Positions 12,166-24,420 of a stretch of DNA of 64,000 bases are shown piece after piece; the first letter of the stretch is position 1; each line of letters begins with the position of its first letter. Both the position numbers and the translations under genes were made by a program. This stretch comes from Tillus elongatus (taxonomy: Eukaryota; Arthropoda; Insecta; Coleoptera; Cleridae): the NCBI GenBank assembly GCA_964006375.1, contig OZ023265.1, positions 162,080,118 through 162,144,117 on the forward strand, in the 5' to 3' direction. Under the pieces are notes generated by a model, which did not search any database, was not told the origin of the DNA, and saw only the letters and a list, made by a program, of their open reading frames with translations.

Positions 12166-12805
12166 TATTTTTTTCCTTACATACGCATCATATTTTGATA
12201 AAAAATGCAAAAATGCATTAACGAATTTGTTCTACGAAAATTAGCTAAAAATTATAGACCGTTAAACCATAAACCTCACTAAACCTACAGCGAAAGCATC
12301 AACTTAACTAAACCGACAGCCAAAGCATCAGAGAAAGGGTCTAATTGAAATGAATTTTCTGTAAATATTTTAGTAAAATGAAGGGCAATGACGGTTGAAT
12401 CTGAAACCTAAGGGTTCGCAGAACACTCTTCTTGCAACATTTTCTTTTTACAATCCGTATTTGTTTCACGTTCTTTGCCTAAACATTGCCAATTTTGACG
12501 TTTCAAATTGAAGAGTTTGACGTTTTGAGGAAAACTCCAAAATTGGTTTCTTTAACTGCCCATAACTTTTTTGTCTTTAAAGCTAGAGACCAAAATTTTG
12601 GTACAGGGTTCACTCTTTATAATACAAACACGCCTTACTTTGCTATTTCCGGAGATATAATTTTTTTTAGAAAGAAAATTCAAAATTTTCTAGGAAAACC
12701 TGGTCCCATTTTCCTGACTAACGAACTTATCCCAGCCACTTGCAAAAGGAAGGTACTCACCAAATTCGATCAAGATCGGTCCATTATTTTTTGGGATATC
12801 AGTCG

Positions 12806-12878
<73 letters not shown>

Positions 12879-13030
12879 ACAGATCTCCTCATTAGCGAAT
12901 TCGTTTTTAAATTCGCTAAAATGTACTTCAATCAAGACACATTTTTAGATCATCTCAAACCATTGTTGCAAAAGGAAGGTACTCACCAAATTTGATCAAG
13001 ATCGGTCCATTATTTTTTGAGTTATCAATC

Positions 13031-13092
<62 letters not shown>

Positions 13093-13252
13093 CGTTTTTT
13101 TCTAATATCTCCGGAACTAATCGGAATTTACAAAATTTCAAAACACCATTTAATTGAGCTCTAAAATGGGCAACATTTTCCTAATTTAACCCACCCTGTA
13201 TCTCTTACGGTTTCCGATTTCCACATGCTATCCCCTCCTTATCTTGGACACA

Positions 13253-13339
<87 letters not shown>

Positions 13340-13560
13340 AATCTCCTCATTGGTAATTTTTTTTTAAATTCGCTAAAATGTACTTAAACCAAAACACATT
13401 TTTAGATCATTTGAAACCATCCTCTGTGAAAATAAAATATGCTAAGGATATAGAACAAATTTCTTACATGTTAACTAAGTCCAGTCTTAACCAAGAAAAA
13501 ATGCCTGAAAAGAATATCAGGTAATTTTTAGTTTTTATTTAAAAAATCCCTTCTCAGCAA
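12166..13560 (+). repeat. TA-carrier repeats with three (TA)n arrays
   Basis: Carrier blocks follow the order TTGACGTTT..., ATTTCCGGAGATATAA, TTTTCCTGACTAACGAACTT, AAAAGGAAGGTACTCACCAA, GATCGGTCCATTATTTTTTG, then (TA)n (12809-12875), then AGATCTCCTCATTAGCGAAT and a short inverted TTCGCTAA end. Two further arrays (13033-13090, 13256-13335) lie in a second, nested copy. The carrier is non-coding and recurs at least ten times in the window. Confidence 0.7.
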
Positions 13561-13687
13561 CACAAATCTACCGAATAGTGCTGCAAATTGAATCATAACT
13601 TCCAGATAGCTGTGATACTTTATTCTTTTCAGAAAGACATTTTCATTCAATGAATTTAGGGACCGTGACTTGACCACAAAGAAAAAG

Positions 13688-14003
13688 TCTGGACGCAGCA
13701 AGTGCGTTTTGATAGTTAATTTTCATAAAAATGTTTTAAATAGCAAATATGTGTTTTTTTTAAGAAAGCAGAAATCAAATTTGGTTACCAGTATAACATA
13801 TATAGTAGAAAAAATGTACCACATTTTATGAAAATAACGACTGTTTGAAAATGTACAAAAAAAATTCGAAAATGAACTTAAAGTGTTCCCGAAAAAACTA
13901 GTTTTCTGGCCAACGAACCTTACAGGTTAATAGCAAATTGAGTTATTCAAAGTTGAGGCATTCAATAAAAATTCGCTACCATAACGCACTTGCCGAGTCC
14001 CGA
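13688..14003 (+). mobile_element. MITE, TCTGGACGCAGC family, copy 2
   Basis: About 316 bp with inverted ends TCTGGACGCAGCAAGTGCGT and ATAACGCACTTGCCGAGTCC. It follows directly on ACTTGACCACAAAGAAAA, the leader of the GACA repeat, so it is inserted there. Confidence 0.75.
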
Positions 14004-14129
14004 ATTTTTTTTCTTACAAACATGCGTTCATTTCGTGGTCGAAATTCCATACATTTAAGGTCAGCTCAGAACTGATATTGACCGGGGAATCCATCTGTCA
14101 AATTAAAACAAATCATTGTTTAATCTATT

Positions 14130-14372
14130 TCAACTGAGCAGATTTTCCTGGCTAACGAACTTATCCAAGCCACTGGCAAAAGGAAGGTTCCCACCAAATT
14201 TGATAAAAATCGGGCAATTATTTTTTGAGTTATCGGTATATATAAACATATAAAAATTGGAACTGACCTCGTATATGTGTTCTCGGGGGCCTAATTAGTA
14301 CTCATTTGAAGGAATTTTTTCAAAATTCAAAAGTCGGGATCTCCTCATTAGTGATTAGAAAATTCACTAATA
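14130..14372 (+). repeat. TA-carrier with an unexpanded TATATA core
   Basis: The usual carrier block (TTTTCCTGGCTAACGAACTT, then AAGGAAGGTTCCCACCAAAT, TTATTTTTTGAGTTATCGG) is joined to the usual end block (AACATATAAAAATTGGAACT, then GATCTCCTCATTAGTGA) through only TATATA at about 14236-14241. This shows what the carrier looks like before microsatellite expansion. Confidence 0.7.
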
Positions 14373-14389
14373 TTTGTGTTCCTGTACCT

Positions 14390-16545
14390 ATACACTTTTA
14401 AAACGTTATGTTATTCCAGTTTTATTTTAAAAATGTCAATTTTCACCAAATCACCTCTTATTTATCCCTTACACCCTGACGCGATCTTATCCAAAAACAA
14501 TTCGAAGCGTTCCCTTGTCGGGTGCTAACTGGATACCAAATTTGTTGGCGATATCTCAATTCGTTCTAAAGTTATTGCGCCTACTAACAGACAGACGTAC
14601 ATGCCGACAGACAAAAAAATTTGCGTTCCAGAATCAAGTTTTCTATATGGTTTCAGACTTTTTACGCCGTTTTAGCAACAAAAAAAAATTCGAAATTTTT
14701 TTCAACAATATTCCACCCCCACACATTCAACTCCTAATTTAATTTCAGCACATTATGCCAGATGTTTGATGAAACTAAAAGTTTTCTAATAAATAAACCC
14801 TAAAACGTTATATTACTCGAGTTTTAACGAAAAAATGTCAACTTTCACAAAATAACCCACTATTCATCCCCTACCTCCTAAAACGATTTTACCCAAAAAC
14901 AATCCGAACCGTTCGTTTGTGGAGTACTCATTGTATACCAAATTTGAAGACATTATCTCAATTCGTTCTAAAGTTATCGTGGCTACAGACAGGCATACAG
15001 ACACACAAAAAATCGTTCCCAAATCATGTTTTCTATATTCTTCCACATCGTCGTGTCGATGTATCGCAACGGCGACAAAAATTTCAAAAATTTTTTGCTC
15101 TTAAACGTCGTAAAAAGGACCAAAACATATAGAAAACATGATTTGGAAACGAAATTTTTTTTGGTCTGTCGGTCTCTTAGTCGGTATGTCTGTCTGTTTG
15201 TAGCCACGATAACTTTAGAACGAATTGAGATATCGTCTTCAAATTTTGTATACACTTGACAAACGAACGGTTCGGATTGTTTTTGGGTAAAATCGCTCCA
15301 GAGGGTAACGAATGAATGGGGTTGATTTGGTAAAAGTTGACATTTTTTCGTTAACACTCGAGTAATATGACATTTTAAGGTTTGTTTATTAGGAAACTTT
15401 CAATTTCATCAAACGTCTGGTATTCTGTGCTGAAATTAAATTGGGGGTTTAATTTGTGGAGGTGGAATTTCGAATAATTTTTTTGCCACAACGGGGTAAA
15501 AAGTCTTAAAATATACAGAAAACTTAATTTCGGAACCATTTTTTTTGTCTGTCTGTCGGTCGGTCAATCTTTCAGTATGACGGTCTGTATGTCTGTCTGT
15601 TAGTAGGCGCAATAACTTTCGAACGAATTGAGATATCATCTTCAAATTTGGTATGCAGTTAGCAACCGACAAACGAACGGTTCGGATTGTTTTCGAGTAA
15701 AATCGCCCCAGGGGGTAGGGATGAATGGGGGTGATTTGGTGAAAACTGACATTTTGTCGTTAACACACAAGTAATATAACGTTTTAAGGTTTGTTTATTA
15801 CAAAAATTGCAATTTCATCAAACATCTGGTATGCTGTGATGAAATTAAATTAGGGGATGACTGTGTGGAGGTGGAATATCGGCGATAAAAATTTAGAATT
15901 TTTTTTTGCTGGAACGGAGTAAAAAGTAGCAAAACATATAGAAAAACTTGATTCTGGAACAAATTTTTTTTTGTCTGTCTGTCTGTCGGCCTGTTTGGTT
16001 ATTACAAAAATTGCAATTTCATCAAACATCTGGTATGCTGTGATGAAATTAAATTAGGGGATGACTGTGTGGAGGTGGAATATCGGTGATAAAAATTTTG
16101 AATTTTTTTTGCTAGAACGGAGTAAAAAGTAGCAAAGCATATAGAAAACTTGATTCTGGAACAAATTTTTTTTGTCTGCCTGTTTGTCGGCCTGTACGTC
16201 TGGTTCTTAGTAGGCGTAAACACTTTCGAACGAATTAAGATATAATTTTCAAATTTGGTATCCAATCAGCACCGGACAAAGGAACCGTTCGATTTTTTTT
16301 ATGGGTAAGATCGCTTTAGAGAGTATGGGATAAATGAGGGGTGATTTGGTGAATATTGACATTTTTTTGTTCAAACTCGAGTAATGTAACCTTTCAGAAG
16401 TTTATTGGTACAGGAATACCAATATTTTCTTTGTGGTCAAGTCATGGACCCTAAATTCGTTTCATAAAATGTCTTTTTGGGGAGAGTAGATTATCACAGT
16501 TATGTGAGAGTTATGATTCAATTTGCAGCACCATGTTTTGATACT
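14390..16545. repeat. GACA-microsatellite repeats arranged head to head
   Basis: Two plus-sense units (about 14390-15020) meet four minus-sense units (about 15025-16440). GACA/GTCT runs lie at 14586-14617, 14994-15008, 15164-15206, 15549-15600, 15974-16000 and 16171-16205. The right boundary, TTTGTGGTCAAGTCATGG (about 16430) and GATTCAATTTGCAGCAC (about 16525), is the reverse complement of the left boundary at 10661-10760, so the whole 10661-16545 block behaves as one large inverted structure. Confidence 0.6.
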
Positions 16546-16603
16546 TTTTATGATGTTTAAGCGAAAAAAAAAGTTTGAAATTTTTGACGCCGATGCGATA
16601 CTT

Positions 16604-18158
16604 CTACACGTGATGATGTGCAAGTAAAACTCCTGCTTCCAAAAGCAATTTTCTGATAAATATGTGTAGTTTTTCCTGAATGTTATCTTTAGTATCCACT
16701 TTTGTGGCGTCTCTAAAATTCTCATATAGAGCTCCGTAGCAACTCCCCACACCACCATCCCTTAATTCAAGTGTGTCTCGACCAATGACCACCATCCCGT
16801 AATTCAAGTCTGTCTCGACCAATGCATGATATAGTAGTAGTAGTAGCAGTGGTGGGGAGGCCAACGCCAAGCAAGTAGGCCACAATGGGCCCTTTTTGCC
16901 AACCCCAGCAACCCAGCAACCATGCTCTACTCTTCCTCGGTTCCGTCGCCAAACCGCCTCGACCTCGAGATGAAGGCCGTGACGGTCTTCAATTGGATGG
17001 TACTTACCTGATTCCTCTGCAGAGTCCTTGATCCGAACAATTCTGCTCGAAGACTCCCAAAAGCCTCGCATTCACACAGGTAGTGGTAGGACGTTTCTTC
17101 ATCCTCGCGACATTCCTGGCAAATGGGATCCCTCTCTATGCCTATCAATGTGAGGTGTATTCTAAGGGCGCAGTGGCCTGTCAGCACCTCAAGGATGCGG
17201 CGAAGCGTAGGTCGACTCCTTCCGAGTAGCCAGACAGCTTTATCTCTATCCGGCCCCTCCACGAAGTCCCTCGCCTGCCTGCAGCCACCAACCGACCCCC
17301 AGTGCCTCTCCATTGCTTCCTCGGTCCACTCGCCTTTGACAGAGACTGTCTTCCTACTTATGCTTATCGCGGGCTCCGGTCCACAGAACGGCCGCCGGGA
17401 ACCGAGTCTTGCGAGATTATTCGCCACCTCATTCCCCGCTACGCCACAGTATTCCGGAACCCACACCAGTTGCACCTCCTTCGTTCTGACTAGTCCACTG
17501 AGGGCGTCAGCGCACTCCTGAACCAGTGTTGACCTGATTCTGGCCGCGCAGACTGCCCGGAGGACCGCCTGGCTATCCGAGCAGATGTACACACATTTCT
17601 CGGGACTCCTCTTCACAGCCTGTCTATTGGCCACAGACAGGATAGTATACACCTCTGTTTCGAATGCCGTGGTATATACGCCAAGAGCATAGCTCTCGCG
17701 CACTCCCAGGCCCTCGATGTATAATCCTGCCCCGGAGGATTGTTGGTCCTCCAGCCGCGATCCGTCGGTGAAACAGACCAGGTTTGCGGGCTGGAATGCA
17801 ACCTCATTTTCCCTCCACTGTTCCCTACTGGGGATCCTGAGGGCGTATGGACTAGTCAACCTAATATCGTCCTCGGCATCCCGCACCTTTATGGCGGAAA
17901 TCGGAATTTCCTTTTCCACCTCCTTGGCGACTCTTGCATGCCCTATTACTGCTCCCTCTCTGCACCAATTTCCTGAGTCTCGCATTCTAAGATGCGACGC
18001 CTTCTGATGCAGATGGGAAGCGGTGGCAGCATCAACAGGACCTCTAGCGCAGCTGAGGGTGTCGTCCTCATAGCGCCTGTGATACTCAGGATTGCCAGCC
18101 TTTGGAGTTTGGCCAGTTTCCTACTGGTAGTTTGGTTCACACCACACCACCAGACCAA
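16604..18158 (-). pseudogene. Non-LTR retrotransposon C-terminus with RNase H domain
   Basis: Minus strand: the RT C-terminal piece (WWCGVNQTTSRKLAKLQRLA, then ITGAMRTTPSAALEVLL) lies in one frame (18158-17990). After a frameshift near 17990 comes a 352-codon stretch with an RNase H domain: FTDGSR (residue 74), AFETE (109), CSDSQ (137). The usual PGHxGxxGNExAD reads PEYCGVAGNEVAN, so the conserved His and last Asp are replaced. A zinc-knuckle-like CQECREDEETSYHYLCEC follows. The 3' region near 16750-16830 has a 43-bp tandem duplication and a short GTA repeat. The layout fits RNase H-bearing clades such as I/LOA/R1. Inactive. Confidence 0.8.
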
Positions 18159-18182
18159 CGCCTCATAGATATAAGATCATGA

Positions 18183-18587
18183 AATATTTTTCGCTTAAAA
18201 TTTGTGCAAATTCCTTAAATTTGCAATGAGTACATGGAGTTTTTTGACCACTGACAAAATACGATTCGACCATCTCAAGTGAGCATCGATCTGCACCCCC
18301 AGGTAACTGAAACTCTGTACTGACACTATTGAAATTATTTGGTTGCCAATATTCACTGGTATGTCTGTGTATTTTGGTAGCCTGTCAGTATAGCAGGCCA
18401 CAGCAAAAAGTAATTTTTTTTTTAAATTTATCATTGATGTTCTGCTATAAAACCACTTAAAAATTAACTCAAGACCTTTTCTGATTGCCACATATAACTC
18501 TTCCCAACTTTTGACCGAGTAGGAAATAGCAGTGTCGTCCTCATAGCTAATTATTTCACCTTGAAAATTTTGGTGGTATAACTCATC

Positions 18588-18590
<3 letters not shown>
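18183..18590 (-). pseudogene. Non-LTR RT fragment (palm to thumb)
   Basis: Reads upstream to downstream on the minus strand as YEDDTAISYSVKSWEELY (degenerate YADD box), then IFKWFYSRTSMINLKKK, then SFSYLGVQIDAHLRW. This order (catalytic box, SWEEL, W-F-IN-KK, YLGV-LRW) is standard for non-LTR RTs and resembles the 21414-22952 element. It is bounded at 18590 by a (TA)n array. Confidence 0.65.

Positions 18591-18659
<69 letters not shown>
18590..18659. repeat. (TA)n array
   Basis: 70 bp of pure TA between a LINE fragment and a MITE. No carrier blocks are visible on either side. Confidence 0.95.
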
Positions 18660-18664
<5 letters not shown>

Positions 18665-18666
<2 letters not shown>

Positions 18667-19254
18667 GGGACGCAGCAAGTGCGTTATAGTAGTGAATTTT
18701 CATAAGAATTGTACACTATTAGTAAGATATATTATTAAAAATAATTCTTTAAATTTAAATGGACCTTGGAGATCGGTTTTAGAGTCCCAGTTAGCGATTA
18801 TTTGAAAAAAAAAGTATATTTTATATGCAGCTAAAAAATTAAAATTTTGTCTTGGATATAATATGTAAGTACTGCAAGTGCCTCTAAAAAATTTACAAAT
18901 TTCATTGACCTTCCAAAAGTTTTTCAGAAAAAAAAATTACAAGGGGAATGTACCTGTCAAATTATAAATATGGCAGGTATTTTTCCTTATTAATTGCTTG
19001 GATGGTTTTGTTTTAGTCAACCCATCCAGTTTTTGCAAACAATAAATAACAAAAAAGGTTTTTTAAAACAAATTTGTAGTTATCCGCGAAGCTCATTATG
19101 TTATTTTTCTTTAATTTAGTATCCACGGTGTGTTCACATAGGTGTTACTATGGTTCAAGATTGAAGATTCAAGCTTAATAGAAAATTTATTGAGCTATCG
19201 GATTTGAAATATTTTTACGAAAATTGTCTACCATAAGATACTTGCTGCACCCAG
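18665..19254 (+). mobile_element. MITE, TCTGGACGCAGC family, copy 3 (diverged, 590 bp)
   Basis: Left end TCGGGACGCAGCAAGTGCGT; right end ACCATAAGATACTTGCTGCA then CCCAGA. It is longer and more diverged than other copies, so either an old copy or one with an internal insertion. Confidence 0.55.
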
Positions 19255-20097
19255 ACCCTGTCCAACACTTATTTACGGTTGCTGTATCCATACTTTTTGA
19301 AAATTATAAAATATTGCAGCTTCATATGTAAGACTAACAAACAAGGCAACCTCAAATTCATTTTCGGAAAAATATTTAACAAAATGAAATGAGATAACAA
19401 TTTAAACATAAATTGAAAATCTTCGCTGCTTCGTAATAATTTAACCTAAACATCTGTTTATATAATTTTAACTAGGGTTGTATGTACTTTGTAGTACCTA
19501 CCTAGATATTATAAGTACTTACTGTATTAGTTTGAGTAAGGTATATTTCTTCTTGGAAGAATTTTGTTTCACTTTGGTAATACCTACCAGTGAATTCTGT
19601 ATAGAGTTCACTAGGTAATACATACAATATCTACAACCTACATGCAGTTTACCTATCACTTTTATATCTGTTTCATTGGATGTTACAATCATAATATACT
19701 GCAATCATTTTGTTAAATTTAAGTTAACATTAAAAGTTGAGTTATTATTTACCTACTATTTGCATTAACTTTAGAATATAGGTACCTAGTTGTTTTATAT
19801 TATAAGATCCTAATAAGGTATTAGCATTAGCAATTAGCACCAGCGAAGTCGATTTCGAGGTTATGCGATGCGCAAAGCGTTCACGATTCTCTGTGACAAA
19901 TAGCTACGTGTCGTCAGATTAAATTAGGAGAGAGCGAGATGGCTTTTAATTTTAAATACCGTGAACGTGAAGAATGGGAAGCTTAATATTTATACATAAT
20001 GAAACGTCGTTTTAGACTGCTTTTAAACAAATTGAATCATTTAATTTTTTTTATTTATATAGTATACACTTGCATGCTAAAATTTAGCGCTTTTGGG
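19255..20097. other. AT-rich intronic sequence, nothing recognised
   Basis: No convincing ORF, tandem repeat or inverted ends. It contains many TAGGTA/TACCTA words and a GC-richer patch near 19840-19940 without coding signature. Confidence 0.45.
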
Positions 20098-20172
20098 CGC
20101 AAACTTTGTCCCGGTATTAGGAAAGAAATGGTCCAAGGCTGACAATTTACAAAACTGTTAGTTGGTTGTACA
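20098..20172 (+). repeat. Fragment of retrozyme-like family A
   Basis: Reads CAAACTTTGTCCCGGTATTA, then AATGGTCCAAGGCTGACAAT and TGTTAGTTGGTTGTA. These are the successive blocks of the unit at 8449-8510. No hammerhead core remains here. Confidence 0.6.
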
Positions 20173-20209
20173 TTGTACATAGCTCTATCTGAATATTTTT
20201 TTATTTTTT

Positions 20210-21135
<926 letters not shown>

Positions 21136-21413
21136 ATGAGAGGACCCCGAATACTCCCCTGTGGTACATATTCTGAGATATTTGAAGGATACATACTTGG
21201 TAAAAAGGGAAGAGGTCACCAAGTGGGAATATCTGGAGAAGCACAACTGATGAAGTGTCGAAGTTAAATGAAATGAAGAGAACTACCGGATACAGACAAT
21301 CATGGTTCCGACGATAGAGCGACATCGCCTTTAGATGATGATAATTCTTCATACAAGAATTGTCCAAATTATTAGTGATAAACGTTTTCGCTTTCGCTTT
21401 TAACGCGAACGTA

Positions 21414-22952
21414 TAAAGTCTTATTTCAGGGATTATTAAAACACTAAAGCTGGGAACTTCTCCTGGGTTGGACGGCATAGGAGGTTCCGCTTTGAGGGCT
21501 ATTTCAAGCAGCATTTCAGCCCCGCTATCGTATTTAATAAATATGTCCTTTCGTAATGGATGTTTCCCAGAGGTGTTGAAGATGTCTGCTATTATTCCCA
21601 TACACAAAAGTGGTGACACAACTTTAATGGAGAACTATAGGCCCATATCCCTGATTTCCAACATTGCAAAGATTTTTGAGAAGGTTATAAAGCTTAGGAT
21701 GACCAACTATCTAAAAGAATTTAAGTTGCTGTCGGAGAGACAATATGGATTTCGTGATGGTAGATCCGCGCAGGATGCCATAGCGTGCGTTATTGAGAGG
21801 GCTATTGCCGAGATGGACAACGGATCTCCAAGCATGTGCATTTTTATCGATATCACGAAAGCCTTCGACACCGTGGACCATGGGAGGCTGTTAGATGTTT
21901 TGGAATCTGTCGGGTTTAGAGGAAACATACACAGGTTGCTAAAGAGTTACCTTCTGGGAAGAAGACAATGTGTAAAGATAGGTGAACACATTAGTGAGCA
22001 AAAAATAATAGAATATGGAGTTCCACAGGGCACAGTCATCGGACCCGTAATGTTCAACATATACATTAACGAATTGTTTGCACAGTCGTCTCAGGGTACT
22101 GTCGTTGGCTTCGCAGATGATACCGCCATATTCTACAAGGGACAAACATGGGAAGAGCTGAAAACTAAAGCCGAAGATGACTTCAAAAACATATCAGCCT
22201 GGTTTGACTCCAGATTGCTCACAATTAACTTCAACAAGACTAAATGTCTGCCTTTTTGTAGCTACGACAGCGGCTTGCCGTTATATGAGGCTTTGGAGAT
22301 TCAAGATGGAGATCATGGAACAGTGCGGATAGATGTCGTGAGGACGGTGAAATACCTGGGGGTGACAGTGGACTGTCATCTGAGATGGGATGAGCACATA
22401 AACAATCAGGTGTACAAAATACGATTTTTGAGCAGCAGGTTTAAAATCTACCGAGATATGTTTGACCTAAAGCATTTAAAGATCATATACAAATCTCTGG
22501 TTGAGACACATCTGCAGTACGCTAATATCATCTGGGGAGGAGCTGCAAGATGTTATATAAAAAGACTGGAAGTCGCTCAGAAGTGGATTCTAAAAATAAT
22601 TGGGAACAGATGTTATACTTACCCAAGTGATGACCTTTATGCGGAAATGCGTGTTCCGGATCTCTCTCAGATTTACCTTGGGTCTGTCCGTATCTGGCAA
22701 CAAAAGAATAGAGGAAGACTCACTGAGGCATCCCATGGCTATCAGACTCGATCGATTGGGAGTGCCAGCATGATCCCGAGGTTTAATAAATCTCAGACCC
22801 GGCGATGTCATGTTCAAATGGGACCAAGACTACGCAACTTCTTGCCACCGAATGTACAAGCTGTATATGACATGCGATTGTTTAAGGTACTGCTGAAGGC
22901 TTGTATACTCGACTGGCCAAGACTGAATGCTCGTAGGATAATTCACGGGTAA
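21414..22952 (+). CDS. Non-LTR retrotransposon ORF2 fragment, long open RT frame
   Basis: Open from about 21414 to the stop at 22952 with no break. The element is 5'-truncated: the endonuclease and fingers are missing and no true initiator ATG is visible (the frame enters through KLGTSPGLDGIGG). Counting from Leu/Met at 21468: RPISL near 58, QYGFRDGRSAQDA near 92-104, FIDITKAFD with catalytic Asp 128, GVPQGTVIGPVMFNIYINEL 184-203, FADD 215-218, YLGVTVDCHLRWD near 300, and a thumb ending in NFLPPNVQ. The motif order fits the Jockey/I group. It is uninterrupted, so fairly young, but truncated and therefore not autonomous. Confidence 0.85.
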
Positions 22953-23456
22953 TGCCTGTTTTGTTGAAGCTATGTCATGTGAGCATGTGTTGTGTGAGAA
23001 AGTGAGTGAGGAATGAGCAAGTAAGTCATTGAGTGAGTGAGCAAGTGAGTGAGTGAGTGAGTGAGTAAGTGAGCAAGTATGTGTGAGTGTGATTGTTTCT
23101 AATTTTGTACTGTATTTTATTTGTTTTGTCTTGGATCTTAAATTGTTACCATTTTAATTGGATTACTTATTGCAATAGTTAGGATTGTTTAGTTTTGTAA
23201 GTAAAGTTTATATAGTGTAAGTGTAATATGTCTTGTAATCTTCCTTGTAGCCATGCGCTGTCTGCCTTCTTAAGATAGCGATGTTGCCCTGGATTGAGGA
23301 TTGTTAAATACAACATTTATATTCCAGACCCACGCACAAGTCTTTGACTTTTGTGGGATAGTTAAGATTTATTCCCCCTCTGTTGGTATTTTGTATAATC
23401 ATTGTAACTGTCTATTTATGTGAATAAATCAATATTATTATTATATTATTATTATT
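22953..23456 (+). other. 3' UTR and tail of the RT element
   Basis: After the stop comes a (GAGT)n-type microsatellite (about 22998-23090), AT-rich UTR, AATAAA-like GAATAAATC (about 23422), and an (ATT)n tail at 23433-23456. A short trinucleotide tail is typical of the I/Jockey side of non-LTR elements. The tail ends about 75 bp from a host splice donor. Confidence 0.7.
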
Positions 23457-23532
23457 TGTCTCGTACCAAATGTACATTTAATTTTTCCTGAGTTATATCT
23501 TGGAAGTATTTAAAAAAAGTGTATGTACTTAC

Positions 23533-23623
23533 ATTTTGAACCTGGTTGGCGTTCTCGACATCATCGAACTCTGATAGGACCCGGTCGAGTAATTCGATTG
23601 AGCGTTGAACGTCGTCGGTGCCA
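23533..23623 (-). CDS. Host gene, first recognisable exon
   Basis: The minus-strand acceptor CTTTTTGTTTCAG (AG at 23625-23624) precedes 91 nt of open frame: GTDDVQRSIELLDRVLSEFD, then DVENANQVQN. The donor is AAT|GTAAGT (GT at 23532-23531). It begins with the third base of a codon (phase 2) and ends in phase 0, which joins the phase-0 start of the exon at 10289-10596 with the frame open. The acidic, leucine-containing segment could form an amphipathic helix. Earlier exons must lie upstream, beyond 23.7 kb; I could not find them in the window. Confidence 0.78.
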
Positions 23624-23626
23624 CTG

Positions 23627-24040
23627 AAACAAAAAGAAAGACATGTGTTAAGAGAAACGTTACAAGGCAGAAACATTGTAGAGCAAATCTGATAGTAGTG
23701 AGCCGAGTTAGCTTCCCCTAAATCTATCTAACTATATTTGGGTAATGGCTAGAAGAAGCTTCTAGTCTATTTTCCTTATTAGAACCTTTTAGAGCTCGGC
23801 TAGTAGCATAACCTAATCTGCTTTCATTTTCAGCTTTTACGCTGAGTGCAGCCGAGGCAGATGCTGCTGAAAGTATTAAAAGGAAATCTATGCGGATGCA
23901 TAGTCAATTTAAAGCAACTTTTACCGGATGATACAAAATACGAGTTTTATCTAGAGGATAGAAAGATATATTAGTTTTATTCAATAATTAAAAAACATTT
24001 TAAATGCAACTTTGCGCTATTCTCCACTACATTATATTGG
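23627..24040. other. Flanking intron, nothing recognised
   Basis: AT-rich sequence upstream of the host exon. A short plus-strand open stretch (LSAAEADAAESIKRKSMRM, about 23840-23900) follows a TTTTCAG but has no supporting donor or neighbour. Confidence 0.4.
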
Positions 24041-24070
24041 AGTGCCTGCCTTAAGACCGACTTGTTGGAG

Positions 24071-24140
24071 CGCAAGTGTGGGATAATGCAGAGTCCATAA
24101 GGAGGACGAAACCGGTTTGTGTCTCCTGCTATATATCCTA
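24071..24140 (+). ncRNA. Degenerate hammerhead motif B1
   Basis: The core box reads ATGCAGA (24086-24092) where CTGANGA is needed, so two essential bases are lost. Stem II GTCC/GGAC (24093-24096 with 24104-24107), GAAA (24108-24111) and palindromic ACCGGT (24111-24116) are kept. Predicted inactive. Confidence 0.5.
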
Positions 24141-24333
24141 GCGCAAGTCCCGGCAGGACTAAAGTTATGGTTTATTGGTATTAGTCAGGCGAGTAGTTGT
24201 TTTCGCTCGCTAGTTTTCTTCCTACACCTTCCTTCTTGCTGTACTGTGTATGGGTGGAAGCTGATGTGGATGCCTGGTGCCGTGAAAAAAACATTATATG
24301 TCAGTGCCTGCCCTAAGGCCGACTTGTTGCAAC

Positions 24334-24397
24334 GCAGGTGTTGCATACTGAAGAGTCCAAACAATGACAAAAGACAAAACCGGTCTATATCTCCTGC
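24334..24397 (+). ncRNA. Degenerate hammerhead motif B2
   Basis: CTGAAGA core (24348-24354) is intact. Stem I outer GCAGG (24334-24338) pairs with CCTGC (24393-24397); inner ATA (24345-24347) pairs with TAT (24386-24388). Stem II is weak (GTC with GAC). The second box reads AAAA (24376-24379) instead of GAAA. ACCGGT and the GTC cleavage triplet (ending C24385) are kept. Probably recently inactivated. Confidence 0.55.
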
Positions 24398-24420
24398 TCC
24401 TGCCTCAGACAGATCTCTCT

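Larger units (their letters stand above)
24041..24420 (+). repeat. Retrozyme-like tandem repeat, family B
   Basis: Two head-to-tail units begin GTGCCTGCCTTAAGACCGAC (24042) and GTGCCTGCCCTAAGGCCGAC (24304). Each contains a hammerhead-like core followed by CCGGT (24112 and 24380, 268 nt apart). No ORF. Same design as family A but unrelated in sequence outside the ribozyme. Confidence 0.55.
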
